64,000 nt of DNA from Paenirhodobacter populi (GTDB lineage Bacteria; Pseudomonadota; Alphaproteobacteria; Rhodobacterales; Rhodobacteraceae). The stretch is from assembly GCF_004022215.1 (NCBI RefSeq), contig NZ_SAUZ01000003.1, forward strand, positions 1 to 64,000, read 5' to 3'. Each line of letters opens with the position of its first letter. The stretch's first letter is position 1. The translations under genes and the position numbers were made by a program. A model generated the notes under the pieces. That model was not told where the DNA came from. It saw nothing but the letters and a program-made list of their open reading frames with translations, and ran no database searches. Below are positions 24,336 to 33,081 of the stretch, piece by piece.

Positions 24336-26546
24336 TCAGCCGTGAAGATCGCGGATGCTCTCGATATCAAGAAGCCCCGTGCCGTCGGAGTTGGACGTGT
24401 AGCGCAGCGCGATGCGCGGCTCATGCCCCGGATCGGGGCCGAACGTCGGGGTGACGTCGCCGCAGCAATCGCGGATCAGCTCGGCCACCAGCCCGTCCAG
24501 CACCGCCGCCGCCGCGGGCACCGGGGCATGGCGGGCGACGGCGCCGGTCTTGAGTTCGATGATATCGCCCGGCTGGGCAAAGCTCAACCGCGTGCCCGGC
24601 GCGATGAAATCGTCACCCTGCAGTTCGCTTTTCATCTGGTCGATCTCCACCAGAACCGCGCCGCGGCTGCCGATCACCGTCAGCAGGCTGTTGTCGTGGT
24701 TGGCGATCACGCCGCTGTCCTCCAGCAGGCCAAGGCCGAAGCGCACGCCCTCTTCGGCGCAGGCGACGGCAAGGCGGCCCAGACGGCGCGACGAGGCCAT
24801 GTTCTGGTCGATGATCGCCGGGCCGAAGAAGCCGAGCCCTTCCTGGATCACCAGCCCGCGCCGCCCCATGTCCGAGGCGATGCCGAAGCGCAGCGCCTCA
24901 TACGAAGATCCGCCGCCGATCATGAACCCCGACAGCGCCGAGGCCGCCCCGCTGATGCCGACGATCATCCCCCCGGCCGCATGCGCCCGCGCGATGGCCG
25001 ACAGGATCGGCGTCACCTCGCCCCGGTGCAGCAGCGCCTCGACCAGCCGGATCTGGTTGCCGCCGGTCAGGATGATGGTGCGCAGCGTGGCGATCCGCTC
25101 GATCAGCGCCTCGTCCCGGGCCAGCCGGTCCACGTTGTCGATGGTGATGCGCAGATCGACCGCCTCGACCCCCTTGTCGCGCAGCGCGCGGATGTAGTCA
25201 TGCGCCGTCTCGCGCGGTTCGGCGGAGGCGGCGGCGATCACGCCCACCGGCCCCGAACATTGCGCCGCCATCTGCGCAAGCAGCACCGAATCCCGCTGCA
25301 GGGGGGCGGAGCCCAGCATCATCAGCCGCGCCTGCTTGACAGGCTTCACCCCGTAATCGCGCGCAAGCGCCGTGCGCCGGTTCGCCGCCAGCTGCGCCGC
25401 GTTCAGCTTGCGCGTCTGCAGGGCGGCGCGGAAATCCACCGCCGTCATGCGGAAATCCCGCTGCCGGTCAAGGATCAGCGCCTCGGCCATGCCGCCTTCG
25501 CGCGACAGCTCCACACTTGTCGCGCAACCGGTCTTGGGTTCGACGGCGCGCGCCCGGTCCGCGGGATAGCGGGCCGGATCGCCCAACACCAGCCGCGCCA
25601 TCAGATCATAGAGCGTATAGGCGCCAAAGACGTTGCGCAGCGTCCGCGCGGGCGAGCAATAGGCGATGTCGCGCGCCGTCACCGGGCGCTTGCCCGGCCC
25701 CGGCTCCACCTGCGTCCCGGTCAGGTCGAACCCGTCGCCGTGGTCGAGGTAACTGATGCCGATATTCTCGATCAGCCGGCGCCGCCGGTCGTGCCGCGCG
25801 GCCTGCATGTCCAGCACGAAGACGCCGTATTCGCCGATCACCCGCGCCTGCGTGCCCTCGACGAACAGGGCGGTATTCTCATCGACGCCAAAGCCGCGTT
25901 TCGTGCCGCTGGCCATCAGACCGACCGCCAGCCGCCCGAAACGGCCGCGCTTGATGAAATGCTGATCGACCATGCCCCAGGGAAAGAAGCCAAGCCCCTC
26001 GGCCAGCAGCATCCCCGGCTTTTGCGGATCCGTCACCACGCCATAGGTCGCGGCCTCGAGCGAGGTGCCGCCCGAGATCATCACCTCGGACATGATGGCG
26101 GCGCCCGCGCTCGACCCGGCGACAAGGCCCCCCGCGGCCAGCGTCTTGCGGATCGCCTTCAGCACCGGGCTCGCCTTGCCGCCCGGCGCCAGCGCCCCGG
26201 TGATCAGCGCCTGATCGCCCCCGGTGAAATAGACCGAGCCGTAATCCCCGACCAGTTCCGCCACGGCCTTGTCCCGCGCGGCCGCCCCGGCACCGGGGCC
26301 ATGCACGGGCGACAGCACCGCGTCGAATCCGTGGGCACGGAACACCTCGACCGTTTCGGGGCCGACCGCCTCGGGTTCCGACGAGGCGGTGGCAAAGACC
26401 ACGATCCGCCCGCCCGACAGGCGGTGCATCTCGGCGTAGATGGCGGCGTTGTCGTCTTCGAGACGGCCGCCGATGACCGCGAGCTTCGGCGCGGCGCCCC
26501 TGTCCGGGGGCAGGTTCTTCTGTGTCATTTCGGTCGGGCCGGTCAC
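24336..26546 (-). CDS. cphB: Tandem (two-domain) cyanophycinase
   Basis: This 736-residue protein is built of two cyanophycinase-like S51 domains; single enzymes are about 270-400 residues. Numbering is from GTG 26546 (GTGA overlap with cphA); ATG 26528 is an alternative. Domain 1 (about 20-340) has the full triad: Ser146 in GSSAGA, His196 in VDQHF, Glu223 in VDENTA. Domain 2 (about 405-700) keeps the frame of the fold, with LTGGNQ for FTGGDQ. It has GISGAA around Ser532 and Asn582 where the His should be (DQN), so it is probably inactive. Cyanophycinase cuts the Asp-Arg polymer to beta-Asp-Arg dipeptides. The second half may bind the polymer or shape the dimer. Confidence 0.88.
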   Translation of the reverse strand: MTGPTEMTQKNLPPDRGAAPKLAVIGGRLEDDNAAIYAEMHRLSGGRIVVFATASSEPEAVGPETVEVFRAHGFDAVLSPVHGPGAGAAARDKAVAELVGDYGSVYFTGGDQALITGALAPGGKASPVLKAIRKTLAAGGLVAGSSAGAAIMSEVMISGGTSLEAATYGVVTDPQKPGMLLAEGLGFFPWGMVDQHFIKRGRFGRLAVGLMASGTKRGFGVDENTALFVEGTQARVIGEYGVFVLDMQAARHDRRRRLIENIGISYLDHGDGFDLTGTQVEPGPGKRPVTARDIAYCSPARTLRNVFGAYTLYDLMARLVLGDPARYPADRARAVEPKTGCATSVELSREGGMAEALILDRQRDFRMTAVDFRAALQTRKLNAAQLAANRRTALARDYGVKPVKQARLMMLGSAPLQRDSVLLAQMAAQCSGPVGVIAAASAEPRETAHDYIRALRDKGVEAVDLRITIDNVDRLARDEALIERIATLRTIILTGGNQIRLVEALLHRGEVTPILSAIARAHAAGGMIVGISGAASALSGFMIGGGSSYEALRFGIASDMGRRGLVIQEGLGFFGPAIIDQNMASSRRLGRLAVACAEEGVRFGLGLLEDSGVIANHDNSLLTVIGSRGAVLVEIDQMKSELQGDDFIAPGTRLSFAQPGDIIELKTGAVARHAPVPAAAAVLDGLVAELIRDCCGDVTPTFGPDPGHEPRIALRYTSNSDGTGLLDIESIRDLHG

Positions 26547-29284
26547 TCTTGCGGGGCGATCAGCACGCCGCGTTCGTCGGAAATCACCGTATAGCCCGCC
26601 GGGATGTCAAAGGCGGTCTCGGCCATGCGCCGGGCCACGGTATCTTCCTCGGGCGCGCCGAAGGCCGGGGTGAAATGGATGATCTGCTTCCACGACCGGG
26701 TGATGTTTTCGCAGAAGAACAGGATCAGGTCGTCACGCTGCGCCTGTTCCAGCGCGGCGGCAAGGGCCTTGTCCTCTTCCTCGATGATGGTGATGGCGGC
26801 GGGATCCACGCCCTGCGCGATCAGCGCGGCCTGCATCAGGCGCGGCATTTCATCCGGGGCACGGCCGCGCACGTTGTCATCGCGGTGGCAGATGTAGCTG
26901 TCGAAATGACCCGCGACCTTGGCGGCGATGGCGGTCACGTCCTCGTCCCGCCGGTCGCCCGGGCAGGTGACGCAGACGATGCGCCGCCCGCGCGGCTTCA
27001 GCCGGTCCACCAGATCGACCATCGCGGCCACGGCGGCCTCGTTGTGGCCATAGTCGAGGATCACGCGGAAGCCATGTTCGTCGAACACGTTCATCCGGCC
27101 CGGAGACTGGAAGAAGGTGTTGTCGAAGGTCCGCAGCCCCTGCCGGATCTGGTCCAGCGTCTTGCCGAGCGCAAAGGCCATCCCCGCCGCGAACATGGCG
27201 TTTTCCACGTTGTGCAGCGCCTTGCCTTCCAGCGTCGCGGGGATCAGATGCGTCCAGATCAGCGGCATCTGCGTGCCGTTTTCGTAGATCACGATCTGGT
27301 CGCCGTTCATCCCCTGTTCCAGCACGATCGCCCGCTTGCCCAGCCGGATATGTTCGCGCACCAGTTCATGGTCCGGGTTGCGGGTCACATACATGATCTG
27401 TTTCGCGGGGGAATGGGCGGCCATCTTCAGCGTATATTCGTTGTCGGCGTTCAGCACCACGGTATCGCGCGTCACCTCGGCGATCACCCGCTTGACCCGC
27501 GCCAGCCCGTCGAGCGTGTCGACCCCGCCCAGCCCGAGGTGGTCCGAGGTCACGTTTAGCACCGCCCCCACGTCGCAGAAATTGTAACCGAGCCCCGAGC
27601 GCACGATGCCGCCCCGCGCCGTTTCCAGCACCGCGATGTCCACCGAGGGATCGCGCAGCACCATCTTGGCCGAGACCGGCCCCGTCATGTCGCCCTTCAC
27701 CGTGACATTGCCGTCGATCATCACCGCATCGGTCGAGGTCTGGCCCACCACATGCCCCGCCATCTTGAGGATATGCGCCAGCATCCGCGAACAGGTGGTC
27801 TTGCCGTTGGTGCCGGTCAGCGCCGCGATCGGCACGCGCGACTGGCTGCCCGGCGGGAACAGCATGTCGATGATCGCGCCGCCCACGTCGCGCGGCTTGC
27901 CCTCGGAGGGCGCGATATGCATCCGCAGGCCGGGGCCGGCGTTGATCTCGCAGATGCCGCCGCCGGTTTCGCGGTAGCTGCGGGTGATGTCGGTGGTCAG
28001 GAAATCCACCGCGCCCACGTCAAGCCCGATCGCCCGGATCGCGCGTTCCGCCATCAGCTTGTTGTCCGGGTGGATCGTGTCGGTCACATCGACCGCCGTG
28101 CCGCCGGTCGAGATGTTGGCGGTCTTGCGCAGATAGACCTCTTCGCCCTCGGGCGGCACGGTTTCGGTCGTGTAGCCGCGTTCCTCCAGCAGCCGCAGCG
28201 CCTGTTCGTCGAGTTCGAGCCGCGTCAGCACGTTCTCATGCCCGATGCCGCGGCGCGGATCCTGATTCACGATCTCGACCAGTTCGGCGATGGTGCTGCG
28301 CCCGTCGCCCTTCACATGGCCGGGCACCCGGCGGGCGGCGGCGACCAGCGTGCCGTTCACCACCAGAAGCCGGTGATCGTCGCCGCGCAGCATGGTTTCC
28401 ACGACGACGGCCGAGCCTTCGGCATCGGCGGTGGCGAAGGCCGCGGGAACGCCCTCCTCACCGGTGATGTTCACCGTGACGCCGCGCCCGTGATTGCCGT
28501 CGAGCGGCTTGATCACCACCGGATAGCCGATCCGGTCGGCAGCCCCCAGAGCCTCGTCGACATCATAGACCAGCCGCTGTTTCGGCACCGGCAGGCCAAG
28601 ATCCGACAGGATCTGGTTGCACATGTTCTTGTCCGAGGCGAGCTCGACGGCGATATGCGAGGTCTGCGAGGTCAGCGCCGCCTCGATCCGCTGCTGATAC
28701 TTGCCCTGCCCGACCTGAATCAGGCTGGCGTCGTTCAGCCGGTAGACCGGAATGTCGCGCGACCGCGCCGCCCGCACCAGCTCCATCGCCGAAGGACCGA
28801 GCGAGCGTTTTTCCGCGTAGATCAGGAAATCCTCGACATCGTCGTCCAGCACCGGCTCCGGCTCGCCCTCCTCCGGGTCGGCGGCACGGGCGATGGCGGC
28901 GAGCATGTCGCAGGCGACCTCACCGGCTTCGAGCCCGATATCCTCGTTCTCGTAGCTGTAGAAGACCTCGACCAGATCCGGTTCGTCCGAGGGTTCGGAC
29001 CATGCGAGGTCACCGTCGATCCCCGCCGCGCGCTGCAACTGCAGCGCGAGCTTCGCCACCAGATCGCCGACCGACAGCGCCGCGCCGTCGCGCAGCGCGG
29101 CGATCCAGTCCGCCTCGTCGCGCGCGAAACCGGGCAGAACCTCCGCCAGACGGTCCGCCACCGCGGGGCCAAGGGCGCGCAGCGCCTCGGCGTAGCGCGG
29201 CTTGACGTCGAGGCCAAGCCGGATCACCGGCGCACTGGCATGGACATTGGGACCGACATAGACAGAGGTGGAATCGATATTCAT
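26543..29284 (-). CDS. cphA: Cyanophycin synthetase CphA
   Basis: This 913-residue CphA polymerises Asp and Arg into multi-L-arginyl-poly-L-aspartate with ATP. Domains in order are an N-terminal domain (1-160), an ATP-grasp domain (about 209-470; YPVVIKPLDGNHGRGVT and CEINAGPGLRMHI) that adds Asp, and a Mur-ligase-like domain (from about 485). The Mur-ligase-like domain adds Arg and carries the P-loop GTNGKTT at 491-497 and VLNVTSDHLG. Length and motifs match functional CphA1 enzymes. The start is 76 bases after the USP stop. The cyanophycinase gene overlaps its stop, so synthesis and breakdown enzymes are translated from one message. Confidence 0.95.
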   Translation of the reverse strand: MNIDSTSVYVGPNVHASAPVIRLGLDVKPRYAEALRALGPAVADRLAEVLPGFARDEADWIAALRDGAALSVGDLVAKLALQLQRAAGIDGDLAWSEPSDEPDLVEVFYSYENEDIGLEAGEVACDMLAAIARAADPEEGEPEPVLDDDVEDFLIYAEKRSLGPSAMELVRAARSRDIPVYRLNDASLIQVGQGKYQQRIEAALTSQTSHIAVELASDKNMCNQILSDLGLPVPKQRLVYDVDEALGAADRIGYPVVIKPLDGNHGRGVTVNITGEEGVPAAFATADAEGSAVVVETMLRGDDHRLLVVNGTLVAAARRVPGHVKGDGRSTIAELVEIVNQDPRRGIGHENVLTRLELDEQALRLLEERGYTTETVPPEGEEVYLRKTANISTGGTAVDVTDTIHPDNKLMAERAIRAIGLDVGAVDFLTTDITRSYRETGGGICEINAGPGLRMHIAPSEGKPRDVGGAIIDMLFPPGSQSRVPIAALTGTNGKTTCSRMLAHILKMAGHVVGQTSTDAVMIDGNVTVKGDMTGPVSAKMVLRDPSVDIAVLETARGGIVRSGLGYNFCDVGAVLNVTSDHLGLGGVDTLDGLARVKRVIAEVTRDTVVLNADNEYTLKMAAHSPAKQIMYVTRNPDHELVREHIRLGKRAIVLEQGMNGDQIVIYENGTQMPLIWTHLIPATLEGKALHNVENAMFAAGMAFALGKTLDQIRQGLRTFDNTFFQSPGRMNVFDEHGFRVILDYGHNEAAVAAMVDLVDRLKPRGRRIVCVTCPGDRRDEDVTAIAAKVAGHFDSYICHRDDNVRGRAPDEMPRLMQAALIAQGVDPAAITIIEEEDKALAAALEQAQRDDLILFFCENITRSWKQIIHFTPAFGAPEEDTVARRMAETAFDIPAGYTVISDERGVLIAPQE

Positions 29285-29360
29285 TCAGGGTTCCTCATTG
29301 GACTCCGGTCTTTGTCTGGTCGCGACAGCGGCGGAACCGGGCACCGCTGCGCCTGAGGGA

Positions 29361-30245
29361 TCAGCCGGCCGGGCGCGGAATGACGATGCGCGGCACCGGG
29401 GCGAACCGCGCGATCTTGCCCGAGTTGGAGCCGAGAAAGACCCGCAGGAACGGGCCAAGATGGCTCGACCCGATCACGATCAATTCGTTCTCGAGCCAGC
29501 CGATGCTGTCAATCGCGGCCTTCCATGTCGGCCCGTCGCCCAGCACACTTTCGGGCGCGGCGCCGTCTTTCCAGGCGTCGCGGATGCCGTCCTGCACCGC
29601 CTGCGCCTGCGCGCGAAGCTGATTCGAGACAAGGTTTTCCGCGTCATAGCCCGCGCCGGTCGGATACATCTGCTTGTCGCGCACGATGAAGCTGGCGAGC
29701 CGCAGCGGGACCTTGAACGCGGTGGCAAAGATCCGCGCCTCGGCGATGACACCGGATGCGTCGTTCGCGGCGGTGACGGTGCAGGTGATGCGGCTGATCC
29801 GCGCGCCCTCCGCCGCCGTATAGCCGCGCGGCGCCAGGATCACCGGGCGCGTCGAGCTGTGCAGGATCTCGGTTGCCGTGGTGCCTTCGGCAAAGCGGCC
29901 CAGCACCGCCGTCCGCGCCGAGCCGAGCACGACCCCGTCGACGTCGAATTCCTCCGCCGCGTCGCGCAGCCCCTTGCCCGCCAGACTGGCGGTGCGGGAC
30001 AGGAATTCCGCCTCGATCCCCTCGGGCAGCCCGGCCCGGGCCGAGGCCAGCGTTTTCGCAGCGTGTTTCTCAAGGAATTGCGCATATTCCGCGTCGACCC
30101 GGGCGGGCGAGGGATGGTCCCATCCCTCGGGATGCACGGTCACGACGATCAGCCGGCCACCGCTCGACCTTGCCAGCGTGGCGGCCAGAGCCAGCGCCTC
30201 GCGCCCGCCCTTGTCCGCCGTATACCCGACCAGAAGCTTCATCAT
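29361..30245 (-). CDS. Tandem universal stress protein
   Basis: The product is 294 residues with two UspA folds. The first (1-145) starts LLVGYTADKGGREALALA and ends GSARTAVLGRFAEGTTATEILHSS; the second (about 150-294) ends VIGSSHLGPFLRVFLGSNSGKIAR. The G-x2-G-x9-G(S/T) ATP-binding pattern is recognisable in both. Its ATG lies within the permease stop overlap (ATGATG), so it is translated with that transporter. Paired USP domains often occur next to permeases and may sense energy state; the actual role here is unknown. Confidence 0.88.
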   Translation of the reverse strand: MMKLLVGYTADKGGREALALAATLARSSGGRLIVVTVHPEGWDHPSPARVDAEYAQFLEKHAAKTLASARAGLPEGIEAEFLSRTASLAGKGLRDAAEEFDVDGVVLGSARTAVLGRFAEGTTATEILHSSTRPVILAPRGYTAAEGARISRITCTVTAANDASGVIAEARIFATAFKVPLRLASFIVRDKQMYPTGAGYDAENLVSNQLRAQAQAVQDGIRDAWKDGAAPESVLGDGPTWKAAIDSIGWLENELIVIGSSHLGPFLRVFLGSNSGKIARFAPVPRIVIPRPAG

Positions 30246-31699
30246 GCGTCACCACGTTTCTCGAGCCGCGAATGCCGCGCCGAATAGACGAAATAGAAGG
30301 TGCCCGCGATGATAGCCCAGATCGCCGTGATCTTGAAAACAATGAGCGACAGGCTGGAAATCAGATAGAGGCACATGATGATGCTGAGGATCGGCAGCAG
30401 CGGGAACAGCGGCACCTTGAAGCCGCGCGGCGCGTCGGGCCGGGTATAGCGCAGCACGATCACCCCGATCGACACCACGGTAAAGGCCACCAGCGTGCCC
30501 ATGCTGGTCAGGTCCCACAGCACGTCCGACGGCAGGAAGGCGGCGATCGCCGCGACGCAGCAGGCGACGACGAAGGTGTTCACCGTCGGCGTCATCGTAT
30601 GCGGGTTCACCTTGCTGAACACCGGCGGCAGCATCCCGTCGCGCGACATGGCGAACAGGATCCGCGTCTGGCCGTAAAGCACCACCAGCGTCACCGACAG
30701 GACCGAGATCACCGCCCCCGCCGCCAGCACGATCGCCGGCCAGCGCGAGCCGGTGATGTTTTGCAAGATCGTGGCGAGGCCCGCCTCCTGCCCCTCGAAA
30801 TCCGCCTGCGCCTGCGCGCCGAGCGCGGCAAAGGCGACAAGGATGTAGAACCCCGCCACGATCACCAGCGCCAGCCCGATCGCCAGCGGCAGGTTGCGCC
30901 GCGGGTTTTCCACCTCGTCCCCCGCCGTCGAAACCGCATCGAGCCCGATGAAGGTGAAGAAGATCGATCCCGCCGCCATCGAAACGCCGGTGAAGCCGTT
31001 CGGGGCGAAGGGCGTCATGTTGTCGCTGTTGAACGCCGTCAGCGCGATGATGATGAACATCGCCAGCACGCCGAGCTTGACGCAGACCATGATCGCATTC
31101 GCCCGCGCGGATTCGCGCGAGCCGCGCGTCAGCAGCAGGCAGCACAGGAAGACGAGGCAGGCCGCCGGCAGGTTGATCAGCCCGTCGCCGCCGAAATGCA
31201 GCGCATAGCCCTCGGCCACCAGCGGCGCGGACAGCAGCGCGCGGGGCAGTTCCAGCCCGGTCACGTTCCAGATCAGGTTGTGCAGATATTCCGACCAGCC
31301 GACACTGACCGCCGCCGCCGAAATCCCGTATTCCATGATCAGGCAGGCCGCGACCAGAAACGCCACCCCCTCGCCGAGCGTCGCATAGGCGTAGGAATAG
31401 GAGGAGCCCGAGACCGGGATCATCGAACTCATCTCGGCATAGCACAGCGCGGTCAGCCCCGCCGCGATCCCGGCGATGAGGAACGAAAACAGCACCGCGG
31501 GCCCCGCGACGGGCACCTGCTCGCTCAGCACGAAGAAAATACCGGTGCCGATCGTTGCGCCGACACCGAACATCGTCAACTGGAACAGCGTGATCGAGCG
31601 GCCGAGGCTGTGGCCGTCGTCGGGCGTGGCGGAATCGGAAACATAGGTGTCGATGGGCTTCTTGCGCAGAAGGCGCTGCCCAAGGCTGGTTTGCGTCAT
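30242..31699 (-). CDS. APC family amino acid permease
   Basis: This 485-residue integral membrane transporter has about 12 hydrophobic segments, starting after an N-terminal tail with GHSLGRSITLFQLTMFGVG. The conserved first helix GATIGTGIFF and the SFLIAGIAAGLTALCYAE stretch place it with cationic amino acid transporters (CAT/YfnA-like), which suits arginine or ornithine uptake. ATG 31699 follows AGGGACAG and is preferred over the longer frame. It is first in the USP-cphA-cyanophycinase operon and divergent from an Lrp regulator. Confidence 0.9.
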   Translation of the reverse strand: MTQTSLGQRLLRKKPIDTYVSDSATPDDGHSLGRSITLFQLTMFGVGATIGTGIFFVLSEQVPVAGPAVLFSFLIAGIAAGLTALCYAEMSSMIPVSGSSYSYAYATLGEGVAFLVAACLIMEYGISAAAVSVGWSEYLHNLIWNVTGLELPRALLSAPLVAEGYALHFGGDGLINLPAACLVFLCCLLLTRGSRESARANAIMVCVKLGVLAMFIIIALTAFNSDNMTPFAPNGFTGVSMAAGSIFFTFIGLDAVSTAGDEVENPRRNLPLAIGLALVIVAGFYILVAFAALGAQAQADFEGQEAGLATILQNITGSRWPAIVLAAGAVISVLSVTLVVLYGQTRILFAMSRDGMLPPVFSKVNPHTMTPTVNTFVVACCVAAIAAFLPSDVLWDLTSMGTLVAFTVVSIGVIVLRYTRPDAPRGFKVPLFPLLPILSIIMCLYLISSLSLIVFKITAIWAIIAGTFYFVYSARHSRLEKRGDA

Positions 31700-31980
31700 A
31701 TATCTGTCCCTGTTGAAAATTTTCCGGCCGGTGTCCGGCCCGCTTTTTTTCAAGAGCTAGCATATGACCCACGGGAAATCCTGTTGTTGTTCCCCGCCTG
31801 CGCCCCAGATGCTGCGCCGCAGAAGGCTTCCGGAAACAGATGTTATCGCGAACATCCCTGGCTGCGTGAATCACAGACGGCGCCGGGCGGGCGGGACGAG
31901 TCGGAGAAGATCTTGACGCTGTCGGCGGCGGGCCGCACGATCCACAGGCAGCCCCCGACCGTCAGCCAGACCGGAGCGTC
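31700..31980. promoter_or_regulatory. Divergent promoter region, permease and Lrp genes
   Basis: These 281 bases separate the cyanophycin operon from the plus-strand Lrp gene and must hold both promoters. A short GC hairpin (GGCCGG 31726-31731, CCGGCC 31735-31740) lies in the leader of the permease and is followed by T7 on the plus strand only. No clear palindrome for the Lrp protein was found by eye. Confidence 0.5.
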
Positions 31981-32487
31981 ATGAAAGACAACAACAAAGC
32001 ACTCTCGCTCGACAAGATCGACATCAGGATCCTGGAACGTCTTCAGGCCAACGGTCGCATGACCAATCAGGAACTGGCCGATGCCGTCGGTCTTTCCGCC
32101 AGCCCCTGCCTGAACCGGGTGCGGCGGCTGGAAAGGGCGGGCATCATCACCGGCTACAATGCGCAGATCGCCCTGTCGAAGGTCTGCCGCCATGTCGACG
32201 TCATCGCGGCGGTCACGCTGAAGGCGCATGCCCCCGAGGATTTCGAAGTGTTTGAAAAGATGGTCATGTCAATGCATTTCGTGACGGAATGCACCAAGGT
32301 CAGCGGCCCGATCGACTATCTGGTGCATTTCGTCTGCCCGGACATCTCGGCCTATCAGATGCTGTCGGACGATCTGCTGATCATGGGGCCGAAGATCGCC
32401 AACCTGTCCAGCTACATGGTTCTGAAAACCGTGAAACCCTATCAGGGACCGGCGCTCGACAGCCTGCTGGCCTCTCCCACGCGCTGA
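31981..32487 (+). CDS. Lrp/AsnC family regulator, next to cyanophycin operon
   Basis: The product is 168 residues. An N-terminal helix-turn-helix (MTNQELADAVGLSASPCLNRVRRLE) carries the S-x-SPCL(N/R)RV pattern usual in Lrp-type regulators, and a RAM ligand domain follows (VIAAVTLKAHAPEDFEVFEKMV, then SGPIDYLVHFVCPD). GGAGCG precedes the ATG. Divergence from the permease-USP-cphA operon suggests that it controls cyanophycin synthesis in response to an amino acid, possibly arginine. It differs clearly from the Lrp gene at 17465. Confidence 0.88.
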   Translation: MKDNNKALSLDKIDIRILERLQANGRMTNQELADAVGLSASPCLNRVRRLERAGIITGYNAQIALSKVCRHVDVIAAVTLKAHAPEDFEVFEKMVMSMHFVTECTKVSGPIDYLVHFVCPDISAYQMLSDDLLIMGPKIANLSSYMVLKTVKPYQGPALDSLLASPTR

Positions 32488-32773
32488 GGAATTTCGGGAA
32501 GGTTGCCCCGCGCGGTTGCCCGTCATGACGCTTGCGGCGCCGTTGCTCCGCCATCAGCAGTCCGGGGCGCTGCGGCAGATATCGCGGAGAGGGCGGACAA
32601 GACTCCCGCGGAAAATATCCTGCGTTCCGGGGCGGCTTCAGCCTATGGAAAGCTGTCCTGCTTCGGCCGTGTCATCCTGCTTCGGTTGGGTGACCTTTCT
32701 CAGGTCATCTGCTTTCTGTGGTGTATCGCTGATTTCAGTCGCACGACTCCGCCCATGAAAACGTCGCCCGTTT

Positions 32774-32930
32774 CCGTCGCATGGAGCCGTCGAGCAACGC
32801 CGTCCCGTTTCCGTCGTATCGATCCTTGCCCATCAAGCAACGCCGCCGCGATTCCGTCGTATCGATCCTTGCCCATCAAGCAACGCCGCCGCGTTTTCGG
32901 TCTTTTTCGACGCAGCAACGTCGCCCAGCT
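32774..32930. repeat. 43-bp tandem repeat array in a 594-bp gap
   Basis: Two nearly identical 43-bp units (32811-32853 and 32854-32896; core CCGTCGTATCGATCC, then CCATCAAGCAACGCCGCCGC) are flanked by a 37-bp degenerate unit at 32774-32810 and a partial unit after 32897. The motif AGCAACG recurs at 32793, 32836, 32879 and 32913. The units abut without spacers, so it is not a CRISPR. The remainder of the gap 32488-33081 shows no convincing gene. Confidence 0.75.
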
Positions 32931-33081
32931 CAGATCGCGGGGCTTCCGCTCTCGCAAGAAGTGCTGTCGATTATCGGCTGCACGCTTCTTGGCCCGGTTT
33001 CAATCGTGCGGTCTTCAAAAGACGGTCCGCGCGTATCCCCACAGACGCGCCTTCCGGAAGCGGGTTCGCCCGCCCATCCGT

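Noticed and set aside
32774-32930. CRISPR array
   Set aside because: Repeat units directly abut with no unique spacers, the units vary in length, and there are no cas genes nearby.
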